From Bacteroidales bacterium UBA3834 (GTDB lineage: Bacteria > Bacteroidota > Bacteroidia > Bacteroidales > P3), in the NCBI GenBank assembly GCA_002392965.1, contig DGIA01000040.1, positions 1-45,194 of the forward strand: a stretch of 45,194 nt of DNA, given 5' to 3'. Under the pieces are notes generated by a model. The model did no database searches. It worked only from the letters and a program-made list of their open reading frames with translations, and was not told the origin of the DNA. The translations under genes were made by a program, and so were the position numbers. Of the stretch, positions 1 to 10,269 are shown piece after piece. How positions within the stretch are numbered: the stretch's first letter is position 1; each line of letters opens with the position of its first letter.

Positions 1-717
1 GACGAGGGCATATTTCGGGCTTTGTTGTAAATAAAAGACGGATTTTTTTCGGAAACGTGACAACGCAGGGTAAAATTTAACATTTTTTATGACTCCATCG
101 CCCTCGGTGTAAGCTTGCGGTGGCGGTGCGTCACATCGTCGAACCGGCGGTATCGTTCCATCTGAGGGTCGGCCATCTGAATTTTTTTCTACTATATATA
201 AAACCCTCAAAACGCCAAATGCGGACAAAAGGGGTGTCAGATTTAAGAAAGTTTAACATTTGGGGGTACTGTTATGGCTTTGACATGGTTAAAACCGGAA
301 AGTGAAAAGCATGGAATGACGTGCCACAAGTGACCGGCAGATTCAAGTATGACTCATGCATGCCTGAAGAAACACTATGGCACGATGAATGTGTGACTAG
401 GCAATGACCTAGTACTTTCTATATAGTCAATACTAGGTCAATACTAGGTCAATACTAGGTCATAACGGATTCATGGCTTAGTGTCAAACAGTTACAGAGG
501 TCGATATTTTCAACCAACCTAAGTGTTCCTCATGCATCATCCTCTAGTATAAACTAATGTTTACCTAAAGTATGCCTAAAGAAACGTTAAGGAATGATTC
601 AACTACCCCAGTCACCTACTAACACTAACGCATTGACACATTAACAAATTCCCGCATTCCAACACACTCTCCCCATGTGCTAACATCGTGGTGTTGATAA
701 TATACTCTGGCACCGAA
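1..717. other. Non-coding stretch upstream of clpC
   Basis: Apart from the 11-bp array, this stretch holds no open frame that resembles a protein. A degenerate pair of copies, ATGCCTGAAGAAAC near 360 and ATGCCTAAAGAAAC near 572, is visible. The bases from about 600 to 670 are rich in CTAAC, CATT and AACAC words. The window begins here, so any gene to the left is not visible. Confidence 0.5.
407..460. repeat. 11-bp phased repeat array with dyad arm (copy 1)
   Basis: Three perfect copies of CAATACTAGGT occupy 428-438, 439-449 and 450-460. They are preceded, in the same 11-bp phase, by GACTAGGCAAT (395-405), GACCTAGTACT (406-416) and TTCTATATAGT (417-427). The CCTAGTA at 408-414 is inverted relative to TACTAGG at 431-437, so the locus can fold back. 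A related 32-bp core recurs at 16217-16248 with 27 of 32 bases identical. The rest of 1-772 shows no convincing gene. Function unknown. Confidence 0.85.
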
Positions 718-747
718 GTTGCAGTATGTGTAATTGTAGTATTTTTG
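718..747 (+). promoter_or_regulatory. Putative clpC promoter (-7 TATTTTTG)
   Basis: TATTTTTG at 740-747 fits the Bacteroidota -7 box TAnnTTTG. GTTG at 718-721 sits 18 bases upstream where the -33 TTTG is expected, so the -33 element is imperfect. Transcription would start near 752-755, leaving a leader of about 20 bases before the ATG at 773. Confidence 0.55.
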
Positions 748-772
748 CATTTCGATTTATAGAAGGATTTAC

Positions 773-3352
<2,580 letters not shown>

Positions 3353-3389
3353 GAAAACAAAGAATGAACGAGCAAGCGTAATAGACAGG

Positions 3390-3418
3390 GAGGCCCCGCC
3401 GAATGGCGGGGCCTCTTT
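3390..3418 (+). terminator. Intrinsic terminator of clpC
   Basis: GAGGCCCCGCC (3390-3400) and GGCGGGGCCTC (3105 bases further in phase, 3405-3415) form an 11-bp perfect stem with loop GAAT, followed by TTTC. It lies between clpC and the convergent porin gene and may serve both, though only the plus side has a short T tract. Confidence 0.75.
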
Positions 3419-3420
3419 CG

Positions 3421-4719
3421 TCAGAAGTTATATTTCACCAACAGGCAGAGCCGGTGATTGACAACACTCCTCAAGCGGTCGTCGAGAAGCACCTGCCCCC
3501 GCTCGCCAAGGTCGCCATAGGTGCAGGCCGTCACTTCGTATTCCAGTCCCAGATTGATGGCCTTGAGATTGTAGCTGAACGAGGGTGCCACACGCCACAC
3601 ACTGTTGAGGTGGGTGAACCGCTCCTCACCTTTCATGTAGATGCGGTAGAACCGGTTGCCGGAAGCGTCGATAAAAGGCTGGAGTCTCTCCCCTGCCCCA
3701 AGATTCTTCATGTAGCCAAGGAAGAGATTGCCGCGGTACTTCTTGCCGACGGCAATGTCGAGATAACTGATGGTGGCGTTCATGGGGGCATAACTCCTTG
3801 AGCCGTCGGCACCCACGCCGGTGACTGCATAGCCGCAGAGCTGGTTGAGATGGCTGGTGTTCTGCGCCCAAAGGGTACGGAACTTCACACTCCACAAACC
3901 ACTGGCATATTGTGCATAAAGCGTAGGCGTCAAGGAATTGACCGTCTCATCGACCTTCTTGGTGACATTGCCCGACACGGCATGCGTGCGGGGGCGCAAC
4001 TGCTGGACATCGACACCTGCCTGAACGTACCAAGGCCCCTGTTTGAAGTTGATGCCCAAGAACGCCTCCGGCCAAAGCGCACGGGTAAAAAAGTCGATGC
4101 TGGCCGTGCTGGTCGGGTCGCCGGCATCCTTGGGACCGTTGTTCATGTACTGGAGCTGCCAAAGGAGAGCGGCTGTGTAGCCAAACGAACCCCAATACAG
4201 GGTGGTGCGCAATTGAGGTGTGCGGCTATGCGGGCGAAACGGAGCGCCTGCCGCCATGCCGAGCACATCGGGCATGATGTCGCCGCTGAGTGGATGCCAA
4301 GCCTGACCGACCAGCCATTCCACCTTGCGGTTTCCGGCCTCCGAACTCAATTTGAGGTAAGCCAGACGCAGACGGAGGACGGTATTGTGGGTGCCGAATC
4401 CACCAAAGTCGCCTTCCAGTTTGGCGCTGCTCTGCATCCCCATCAGCCTCGGACCCGTGACATTGATTCCAAATCGTGATGAGAGTGCCTGCAACTCACC
4501 GTTGGGCACATCATTGAGATCCACCCCGTCAACCATTTCAACATCGTAGGGAATCATGTTATACTCCCCTCCAACCGTAGTATAGGTCTGACGGCTGTCG
4601 AAAGTATAATAGTTGCGGATGAATCCGTAAGGCTTGACCGACAACTGATTGGTGTCCTGTGCCCGAACAATAGGCAGCGACAGTATCACTGCCGCTGCCA
4701 TCATAAGAGTTTTCTTCAT
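3421..4719 (-). CDS. Outer-membrane porin-like protein (DcaP-like)
   Basis: A 432-residue protein with a signal peptide (MKKTLMMAAAVILSLPIVRAQ) followed by alternating aromatic and polar segments typical of a beta-barrel, ending in an aromatic residue (KYNF) as outer-membrane barrels do. Features such as KLEGDFGG and VGQAWHPLSG resemble the DcaP-like or generic Bacteroidota porin family. It overlaps the AspT-like carrier gene by 4 bases (ATGA), so it is probably the last gene of the carbamate kinase operon and may bring the substrate of that pathway across the outer membrane. Substrate specificity cannot be read from the sequence. Confidence 0.75.
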   Translation of the reverse strand: MKKTLMMAAAVILSLPIVRAQDTNQLSVKPYGFIRNYYTFDSRQTYTTVGGEYNMIPYDVEMVDGVDLNDVPNGELQALSSRFGINVTGPRLMGMQSSAKLEGDFGGFGTHNTVLRLRLAYLKLSSEAGNRKVEWLVGQAWHPLSGDIMPDVLGMAAGAPFRPHSRTPQLRTTLYWGSFGYTAALLWQLQYMNNGPKDAGDPTSTASIDFFTRALWPEAFLGINFKQGPWYVQAGVDVQQLRPRTHAVSGNVTKKVDETVNSLTPTLYAQYASGLWSVKFRTLWAQNTSHLNQLCGYAVTGVGADGSRSYAPMNATISYLDIAVGKKYRGNLFLGYMKNLGAGERLQPFIDASGNRFYRIYMKGEERFTHLNSVWRVAPSFSYNLKAINLGLEYEVTACTYGDLGERGQVLLDDRLRSVVNHRLCLLVKYNF

Positions 4720-5906
4720 GCCAATAAAACGAGTAGCTGCGCCGAGAAAATGCGAAGAAACATGGTGAGAGGATAGACGGTGGCATAGCCTGTATTGGGC
4801 AGCTTACAACCTTCGGGAGCCACCGTGTTGGCGAAAGCCAGCGTCGGCGGGTCGGTGTGGCTGCCGCCGATGAAGCCCATGAGGGTGTAGTAGTTCATCT
4901 TCAGCACCAGGCGACCGAATAGTCCCACAAGAATCGGCGGCACCATGGTGATGATAACGCCATAGACAACCCACATATAGTGCTCCTGCACGGTCTCGAC
5001 GAACTTGCCGCCAGCTCCAAGACCAACCCCTGCCAGGAAGAGGGCAATGCCCACTTCGCGCAGCATCCACACACCGTGGCTATCGGTGAATTCGGTGTTG
5101 AACCACCCCTTCTTCACTCCCAGCCAGCTACCGATGAGCGACACCACCAGCGGGCCGCCGGCAAGGCCTAATTTGACAGGTGCCTTCATGCCCACAGGAA
5201 TAGGTATGGAACCCAGAACGATACCGAGGGCTATGAAAACAAAGATAGGCACAAGGTTTATCTTGTGACGCTGCGAGGTCGGTGTAGCCTGCTTGGCTGC
5301 CGCTGTCGAAGTAGATTCGTCGGTGACGGGCTCCTTCTTCAGGTCAATACGGCAGAATGGACGAAGCAGGATGCAGGTGACTATCATGCCGACCACAGCC
5401 AACGGATAGGCCACCGCATAGCCTGCTGCCAATCGGTCGGAAGCACCCTCTATACCGAGGTCGTTCACAGCCTGCTGCGCAGCCGAGAGACCGGGGGTAT
5501 TGGTAATGGCACCAGTATATACGCCTGCCATATCAGTCAGTTCCTGGTTGGCCAGCTTGGCTATAATCACCGTCATAACCACGCCGAGGGCTACATTGAC
5601 CAGAGCCATTCCGTTCATGGCCAAGCCCCCTTTCTTGAAGCTGCGGAAGAATCCGGGGCCCACCTGCATGCCTACTGCGGTGACGAAGAGTATCAGTCCG
5701 AACTCCTTGACGATATGCAGCATGTCGTGGTTAAGGCTCACACCGAAGGCACTCAACGCAATGCCGACAAACAGCACCCATGTGATACCCAGCGTTATCC
5801 CTTTAACCTTCAGCTTACCCAACAGTAAGCCTGCAAAAATGGAGATGGCCAGCATTAATACTGTGCTGGCCACTCCACTACCTGTAAACAGATTAGTAAA
5901 CCACAT
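4716..5906 (-). CDS. AspT/YidE/YbjL-type membrane carrier, short form
   Basis: A 396-residue polytopic inner-membrane protein with about ten hydrophobic segments. Repeated motifs such as GLILFVTAVGMQVGPGFF in the first half and GIALFLAGVGLGAGGKF in the second half show the internal duplication of the aspartate-alanine antiporter (AspT) family. Relatives such as YidE are usually near 550 residues and carry two TrkA_C domains between the halves. Here that place holds only a polar linker (about 195-215), so the regulatory domains are missing. It lies 2 bases after the ornithine carbamoyltransferase gene and overlaps the porin by 4 bases. An amino-acid exchange, for instance citrulline/ornithine, is an inference from context. 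Confidence 0.75.
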   Translation of the reverse strand: MWFTNLFTGSGVASTVLMLAISIFAGLLLGKLKVKGITLGITWVLFVGIALSAFGVSLNHDMLHIVKEFGLILFVTAVGMQVGPGFFRSFKKGGLAMNGMALVNVALGVVMTVIIAKLANQELTDMAGVYTGAITNTPGLSAAQQAVNDLGIEGASDRLAAGYAVAYPLAVVGMIVTCILLRPFCRIDLKKEPVTDESTSTAAAKQATPTSQRHKINLVPIFVFIALGIVLGSIPIPVGMKAPVKLGLAGGPLVVSLIGSWLGVKKGWFNTEFTDSHGVWMLREVGIALFLAGVGLGAGGKFVETVQEHYMWVVYGVIITMVPPILVGLFGRLVLKMNYYTLMGFIGGSHTDPPTLAFANTVAPEGCKLPNTGYATVYPLTMFLRIFSAQLLVLLA

Positions 5907-5908
5907 GA

Positions 5909-6910
5909 TTAGTCACCGAGTGTTGCAACCATGACGGCTTTAATAGTGTGCATACGGTTCTCAGCCTCGTCGAAGACGATGCTGTTCTCGCTCTCGAAGA
6001 CCTCCTCGGTCACCTCGATGCCGTTCAGACCGAACTTCTCGTGCACATCACGGCCGGCCTTGGTCTCCAGGTTGTGGTAGGCGGGCAGGCAGTGCATGAA
6101 TTTGCACTTCGGGTTGCCGGTCTTCTTCATCAAAGCAGCATTGACCTGGTAGGGCATCAGCATCTTGATACGCTCTTTCCACACGCTGTCGGGTTCACCC
6201 ATCGACACCCAGATATCGGTGTAGATGAAGTCGAGGCCCTTCACGCCTTTCTCGACATCGTCAGTGACGGTGAGTTTGGCACCGGTTTCCTTGGCGATTT
6301 CCTGGCACTTCTTGATAAGATCCTTGGCTGGTTGCAGTTTCTTGGGGGCGATGATGCGGATGTCCATACCCATCTTCACACCACCGACCATCAGACTGTT
6401 GCCCATGTTGTAGCGGGCATCGCCGATATAGGCGAACTTCACCTGGTTGAGGGGCTTGTCGGTATGCTCCTGGATGGTGAGGAAGTCGGCCAGGATCTGG
6501 GTGGGGTGAGCCTCGGCGGTAAGACCGTTCCAGACGGGAACGCCGGCGTATTGGGCCAGCTCCTCGACGGTGGCCTGGTCGAAGCCACGATACTCGATGC
6601 CGTCGAACATGCGACCCAGCACGCGGGCGGTGTCTTTCATGCTCTCCTTGATGCCAATCTGGCTACCGGTAGGGCCGAGATAGGTGACGTGAGCACCCTG
6701 GTCTTTGGCGCCAACCTCAAAAGCGCAGCGTGTACGGGTCGAGGTCTTCTCGAAGATGAGGGCGATGTTCTTACCTTTCAGATGCTGCTGCTCGGTGCCG
6801 GCATATTTGGCGCGCTTCAGGTCACGGGCCAGGTCAAGCAGATAGTTAAGCTCCTTCGGCGAGAAGTCGAGGATCTTCAGAAAGTTGCGGTTTCTTAAAT
6901 TGTAAGCCAT
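5909..6910 (-). CDS. Ornithine carbamoyltransferase, probably catabolic
   Basis: A 333-residue member of the aspartate/ornithine carbamoyltransferase family. The carbamoyl-phosphate site STRTR is at residues 57-61, HPTQ lies near 136, the ornithine loop SMGEPDSVW near 235, and HCLPAYHN near 272. The reaction interconverts carbamoyl phosphate plus ornithine with citrulline. Placement with carbamate kinase points to the catabolic direction (ArcB role), which would give ATP after carbamate kinase. An anabolic role (ArgF) cannot be ruled out from sequence alone. No arginine deiminase gene lies in the window. The leader upstream of the ATG is A/T-rich with no Shine-Dalgarno site. Confidence 0.9.
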   Translation of the reverse strand: MAYNLRNRNFLKILDFSPKELNYLLDLARDLKRAKYAGTEQQHLKGKNIALIFEKTSTRTRCAFEVGAKDQGAHVTYLGPTGSQIGIKESMKDTARVLGRMFDGIEYRGFDQATVEELAQYAGVPVWNGLTAEAHPTQILADFLTIQEHTDKPLNQVKFAYIGDARYNMGNSLMVGGVKMGMDIRIIAPKKLQPAKDLIKKCQEIAKETGAKLTVTDDVEKGVKGLDFIYTDIWVSMGEPDSVWKERIKMLMPYQVNAALMKKTGNPKCKFMHCLPAYHNLETKAGRDVHEKFGLNGIEVTEEVFESENSIVFDEAENRMHTIKAVMVATLGD

Positions 6911-6941
6911 GTTTTTATTGTTTTAAATTGTTAATTAATTT

Positions 6942-7307
6942 TCATAGAAATTCTTGCGGTTGCGGAAATACAGCGCCAGCAATCAGCATAGTGATGCCAC
7001 CCGGCCAATGCATCAGCCGGAACAGCAGACCGATGATGACCACTGTCAGTGAGATGTCTGTGAGCGTCATAGCAAATTTCCATAACCCACTGCCTCTTTC
7101 ATCGGGACACGGGAAGAGCCATCCGAGGAATAACGCCACGATAGACAGCGTACCCATACCAACAATGAGCAAGGTGTCACCCACCTGCACGCCACGCAGT
7201 TTCAACACAAATGCGACCAGCGTAAGCACAACGGCCATCAAAGCCAAATTCTTCATAAAAGGCTTAAACTGGGGCGATCTTGTAATCTGACCTAATGGCG
7301 ATGCCAT
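6942..7307 (-). CDS. Small four-helix membrane protein, GldL-like
   Basis: A 121-residue protein with four hydrophobic stretches at about 15-35, 42-62, 73-95 and 100-117. The segment FRLMHWPGGITML resembles the KIMHWPGA-type motif of the second transmembrane helix of GldL, the T9SS/gliding motor protein. It has no GldL cytoplasmic domain, so it is not GldL itself. It lies between the carbamate kinase and carbamoyltransferase genes in the same operon (12 and 31 bases away). Its role in that operon is unknown; it may simply be a membrane partner of the carrier. The gene is intact, with an ATG start. Confidence 0.55.
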   Translation of the reverse strand: MASPLGQITRSPQFKPFMKNLALMAVVLTLVAFVLKLRGVQVGDTLLIVGMGTLSIVALFLGWLFPCPDERGSGLWKFAMTLTDISLTVVIIGLLFRLMHWPGGITMLIAGAVFPQPQEFL

Positions 7308-7319
7308 GGTTTGTTTTTT

Positions 7320-8255
7320 TTATTTGACGATGCGGGTGCCACAGTTGGGGTTGTCCAACTGGCCGGCCTCGGTGATGATGCACTCCTTGCCGCCGTGCTC
7401 GACGAACATGATGGCAGCGCGCACCTTCGGGGCCATGGAGCCTTCGGCGAACTGTCCCTCCTCGAGGTACTTCTTGGCCTGAGCCACGGTGATGGTATCC
7501 AGTGCCTGTTCGTTCTCTTTCCGGAAATTTATATACACTTTCGGCACATCCGTCAAAATATAAAACTCATCCGCACCAATCTGTACCGCACACAAAGCAC
7601 TCGCCAGGTCCTTGTCAATCACAGCCTCGACACCACGCACATAATCACTTTCCTCCACCACAGGGATGCCGCCACCGCCTACGGTAACGACGATGTTACC
7701 GGCCTTGGCCAACTTTTCGACAATCTTGATATTATTGATGCGCACCGGTTTAGGAGAAGCCACCACCTTGCGCCATCCATTCCCTTTTGGATCCTCCTTG
7801 TAGGTAGCACCCGTCTCGGCGCTCAGTCGGTCGGCCTCTTCCTTGCTATAGTAAGGTCCCACCGGTTTCGTGGGATTCTTAAACATCGGGTCCAGTTTGT
7901 TCACCGCCACCTGCGTGACAATGGTCACCACATCACGCTGCATATCGTGACGCGCCATCACGTTGCGCAATCCCATCTCAATCAGGTAGGCAATCGATCC
8001 TTGTGTCTCAGCCACACAAAAGTCCATGGGCATCGCCTGAACTCCCACACGCTTACCTTCCTCGTGCTGCAACATCACGTTGCCTACTTGGGGACCGTTC
8101 CCGTGACCAATCACCACATTGTATCCCCGCTCCAACAAGGCGCACAAACTCTCGCATGTAGCCTCAACGTTCTCTATTTGTTCTCTATAAGTGCCCTTCT
8201 GGCCACTGCGCAACAACGCGTTGCCACCGAAAGCCACCACTGCAAGTTTTCTCAT
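7320..8255 (-). CDS. arcC: Carbamate kinase
   Basis: A 311-residue amino-acid-kinase-fold enzyme, the usual length of ArcC. Recognisable segments include VVAFGGNALL at the N terminus, IGHGNGPQVGN near residue 50, VTVGGGGIPV near 190, the DKDLASALCA segment near 213 and APKVRAAIMF near 275. It makes ATP and carbamate from carbamoyl phosphate and ADP in the cytosol. It is the first gene of a five-gene minus-strand operon that also carries ornithine carbamoyltransferase, a carrier and a porin. A -7 box and a stem-loop precede it. The start ATG is clear. Confidence 0.93.
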   Translation of the reverse strand: MRKLAVVAFGGNALLRSGQKGTYREQIENVEATCESLCALLERGYNVVIGHGNGPQVGNVMLQHEEGKRVGVQAMPMDFCVAETQGSIAYLIEMGLRNVMARHDMQRDVVTIVTQVAVNKLDPMFKNPTKPVGPYYSKEEADRLSAETGATYKEDPKGNGWRKVVASPKPVRINNIKIVEKLAKAGNIVVTVGGGGIPVVEESDYVRGVEAVIDKDLASALCAVQIGADEFYILTDVPKVYINFRKENEQALDTITVAQAKKYLEEGQFAEGSMAPKVRAAIMFVEHGGKECIITEAGQLDNPNCGTRIVK

Positions 8256-8287
8256 TGCGTTATATTAGATTAGTTTTCAAATAAATA

Positions 8288-8324
8288 ACACTTTCCCCTA
8301 TTGTTGGGAGAAAGTGCAAATATA
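8288..8324 (-). promoter_or_regulatory. arcC operon promoter (-7 box) and 5' leader stem-loop
   Basis: Read on the minus strand, TATATTTG at 8324-8317 is a good -7 box; only TTG is seen at the -33 position. Just downstream, CACTTTCTCCC and GGGGAAAGTG (8315-8288) form a stem of about ten pairs with loop AACAATA. The predicted start lies at the base of this stem, so it would cap the transcript. It could stabilise the mRNA or be a regulatory leader; nothing further can be decided here. Confidence 0.5.
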
Positions 8325-8469
8325 CAAAATAAAATTGAATTACAAGGGATTATTTTCTGCCGTCAACACCACTCCAACATACCACATCCGCCGCTCCACT
8401 GTTTCCGGACAGAGGTGGTACGTGCTACAATTCGAAGAAGTATCGACACAAGAGAGGTGGCATTATTGA

Positions 8470-8497
8470 AAAAAAAATCCAGCCGTTATAGGCTGGA
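8470..8497 (-). terminator. Terminator of the sigma-factor operon
   Basis: On the minus strand TCCAGCC (8497-8491), loop TATAAC and GGCTGGA (8484-8478) form a 7-bp stem followed by a run of at least eight T. It lies directly after the Spy-like gene and is a textbook intrinsic terminator. Confidence 0.8.
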
Positions 8498-8519
8498 ACG
8501 AATGTTTCGGATATGATGT

Positions 8520-8939
8520 CTATCGACGTGTATTTTTAGCAGACTTGGTTTTTCGGGAGGCGTTCCGAAGAGCCTGTCTTTGTTCGGGGTTGAGGACTTC
8601 ATCGATGCGAAGTTTGGTAGCGTACATCTCGCGGTTGATGGCAACCTGCAGACGGGCTTCTCGTTCGAAAAGCGGAAAGAGAGCTTTCGACTGGTCACCT
8701 TCGCGATCCATAAACTCATGAATACTGTCGCGCACGGCATGCTGCTGCTTGCGAAGCGCATCGACACGTTCTTTCGATTCACGGCTGACATTGTCGATTT
8801 TACGTTTTTGGACGGCATTGAGATTACTCACCACTTCGCTGATGTCATGGCGAGGCTTTTTCTCGAGATGTCCTTCATGTTGTGCACAAAGGGGTAGAAC
8901 AAAGGTAAAGACTATAACGAAAGGGATGATGCGTTTCAT
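8520..8939 (-). CDS. Periplasmic Spy/CpxP-like helical protein
   Basis: The preferred start is the ATG at 8939, giving about 139 residues with a normal signal peptide (MKRIIPFVIVFTFVLPLCAQ). An ATG at 8963 would add eight polar residues and overlap the upstream gene by 11 bases. After the signal the protein is almost all charged helix (VSRESKERVDALRKQ, LFEREARLQVAI), ending with LRIDEVLNPEQRQALR, which resembles the LTPEQR segment of Spy/CpxP and LTXXQ proteins that hold misfolded proteins or metals in the periplasm. It is the last gene of an ECF sigma operon, so an envelope stress role is likely. Confidence 0.6.
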   Translation of the reverse strand: MKRIIPFVIVFTFVLPLCAQHEGHLEKKPRHDISEVVSNLNAVQKRKIDNVSRESKERVDALRKQQHAVRDSIHEFMDREGDQSKALFPLFEREARLQVAINREMYATKLRIDEVLNPEQRQALRNASRKTKSAKNTRR

Positions 8940-8952
8940 TTGGACAAGGATA

Positions 8953-9273
8953 TTATTCTTCATACATGTATTCTATTGGATTGACCGCGGATTCTTCGAC
9001 AGTGTTCCATGAACTATAATCATTGACTTGCGCCAGCGTATTCCCCATACCTGCTTCGTCATAGGATCGTACATGAATGCTCACAACGTTGACCACCAGA
9101 AGAATGACTGCAGCGGCAGCAGCCACTGCACCCACCGGCTGCCACAATGCACGCCGCCGTACGGGTCGCATGTACCGGTGCTGCATAACATGTTCCATCA
9201 CGCGGTCTGTAACATCTACCTGACGGGGATACTGCAGATGTGCAAGTTGTTCTAATTGTTCGTCTATTGTCAT
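8953..9273 (-). CDS. Putative anti-sigma factor, single membrane helix
   Basis: A 106-residue protein: a cytosolic N-terminal part (MTIDEQLEQLAHLQYPRQVD), a basic stretch near 30-43, one transmembrane helix at about 47-66 (AVAAAAAVILLVVNVVSIHV) and a short outer tail. This layout fits the small membrane proteins that commonly follow ECF sigma genes in Bacteroidota and bind the sigma factor. No zinc anti-sigma HxxxCxxC motif is present. The ATG overlaps the stop of the sigma gene by 4 bases. The function is inferred from position and topology. Confidence 0.6.
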   Translation of the reverse strand: MTIDEQLEQLAHLQYPRQVDVTDRVMEHVMQHRYMRPVRRRALWQPVGAVAAAAAVILLVVNVVSIHVRSYDEAGMGNTLAQVNDYSSWNTVEESAVNPIEYMYEE

Positions 9274-9803
9274 CGTTTTATCTCTTTGGCAAGATTCTTC
9301 TTTGCTCTGAAAATGAGACTTTCCACTTTACTGAGTGAGCATTGCATGACATCGGCAATCTGCTGGTAGCTGAAGTCCTCGAAGGTGTAGAGTACCAAGG
9401 CGGTACGCTGCTCATCTTTGAGGTGTCCGATGGCGGTGCGCAACTGAGCCATCTGTTCGTCATAGATCATCTGCTGCTGCACGTTGCGATCTTCACTACG
9501 TTGCTCGGGAAAGTTTTCAAGTTCATCGGTAGAAACAAATCGGCGAGCCTTGTTCATCATCTTGCAGACGACATTGACGGTAATACGGTAGAGGAAAGAA
9601 CTCAGTTTCGAATCGAATCGGAATCGGGGCAGAGCGGTGTAGAGTTCCACGAAGACCTGCTGCGTGACTTCCTCGATGTCGAGCCGGTTGCCACAGAGTT
9701 TGTAGGTAAGATTGGCTACAATCTGCTGGTATCGGTGGACGATTTCGGCATACTGACGGGTATCTCCGGCCAATACGGCTTCCACTATCTGTCTGTCTTC
9801 CAC
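9270..9803 (-). CDS. ECF-type RNA polymerase sigma factor
   Basis: A 177-residue sigma-70 family protein with region 2 (about 10-80, including YKLCGNRLDIEEVTQQVFVELY) and region 4 (about 115-170, including LPEQ-like spacing, LKDEQRTALVLYTFEDFSYQ and the helix-turn-helix QIADVMQCSLSKVESLIFRAK). It begins with GTG; no ATG is available near the N terminus and VEDRQIVEAVLAGD is the usual N-terminal pattern. It leads a three-gene operon with an anti-sigma-like and a Spy-like protein, so it probably directs an envelope stress response. No TAnnTTTG box precedes it, which would fit autoregulation by a different promoter type. Confidence 0.9.
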   Translation of the reverse strand: MEDRQIVEAVLAGDTRQYAEIVHRYQQIVANLTYKLCGNRLDIEEVTQQVFVELYTALPRFRFDSKLSSFLYRITVNVVCKMMNKARRFVSTDELENFPEQRSEDRNVQQQMIYDEQMAQLRTAIGHLKDEQRTALVLYTFEDFSYQQIADVMQCSLSKVESLIFRAKKNLAKEIKR

Positions 9804-9855
9804 GTTCGATTCTGTTGTTAAGTACGACCTTTAAGATATTTCTTGCAACTTATTT

Positions 9856-9878
9856 CGGAAAAATATTTTTTTTCTCCG
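9856..9878. terminator. Weak A/T-rich hairpin between S4 gene and sigma gene
   Basis: CGGA-A4 and T-rich TTCTCCG arms flank a TA centre. It follows the stop of the S4-domain gene at 9898 and could end that operon, but the stem is mostly A-T pairs. Confidence 0.35.
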
Positions 9879-9897
9879 ATTTTTCCCACGTAATAAA

Positions 9898-10269
9898 TCA
9901 TTTATACTTAAACTCTTCTATTTCACGACGTTCTCTTTTGGTCGGACGACCGACTCCGCGGTCTCGTTTTTCAAATGCATACTGACGGGCCATACGGATA
10001 CGCTCATATTCTTCCTGTGGCGTGCGGTCAATCATAAATCCCTGCACCAATGGCGCCCCTACCCTGTTGGGCGGTATAGCCAGTACCTCAACCTCCTTGT
10101 GCAACTGGTCAATGTTCAAACCGAACCTCTCGCCCACCTTTACCTCATGTGATGGCTTCAGCTCTCGTCCGTCGGAGCTCATAATCACCTTGCCGCACTG
10201 ACAAGCGTCGGCCGCCAGCGAACGGGTCTTGTAGAGCCGCACTGCCCAGAGGTATTTGTCGAGCCTCAT
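9898..10269 (-). CDS. S4-domain RNA-binding protein, Hsp15/HslR-like
   Basis: A 123-residue protein. Residues 1-60 form an S4 domain (MRLDKYLWAVRLYKTRSLAA, then CQCGKVIMSSDGRELKPSHEVKVGE), followed by a basic C-terminal tail (KRDRGVGRPTKRERREIEEF) as in HslR, which binds stalled 50S subunits carrying nascent-chain tRNA. It is cytosolic. The ATG overlaps the stop of the TonB gene by 4 bases, making it the last gene of the ExbB-ExbD-TonB run, though its function has no obvious tie to energy transduction. Confidence 0.85.
   Translation of the reverse strand: MRLDKYLWAVRLYKTRSLAADACQCGKVIMSSDGRELKPSHEVKVGERFGLNIDQLHKEVEVLAIPPNRVGAPLVQGFMIDRTPQEEYERIRMARQYAFEKRDRGVGRPTKRERREIEEFKYK

Noticed and set aside
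120..305. Open frame of 61 codons starting with GTG
   Set aside because: No recognisable pattern or promoter, and it lies in a repeat-containing non-coding leader.
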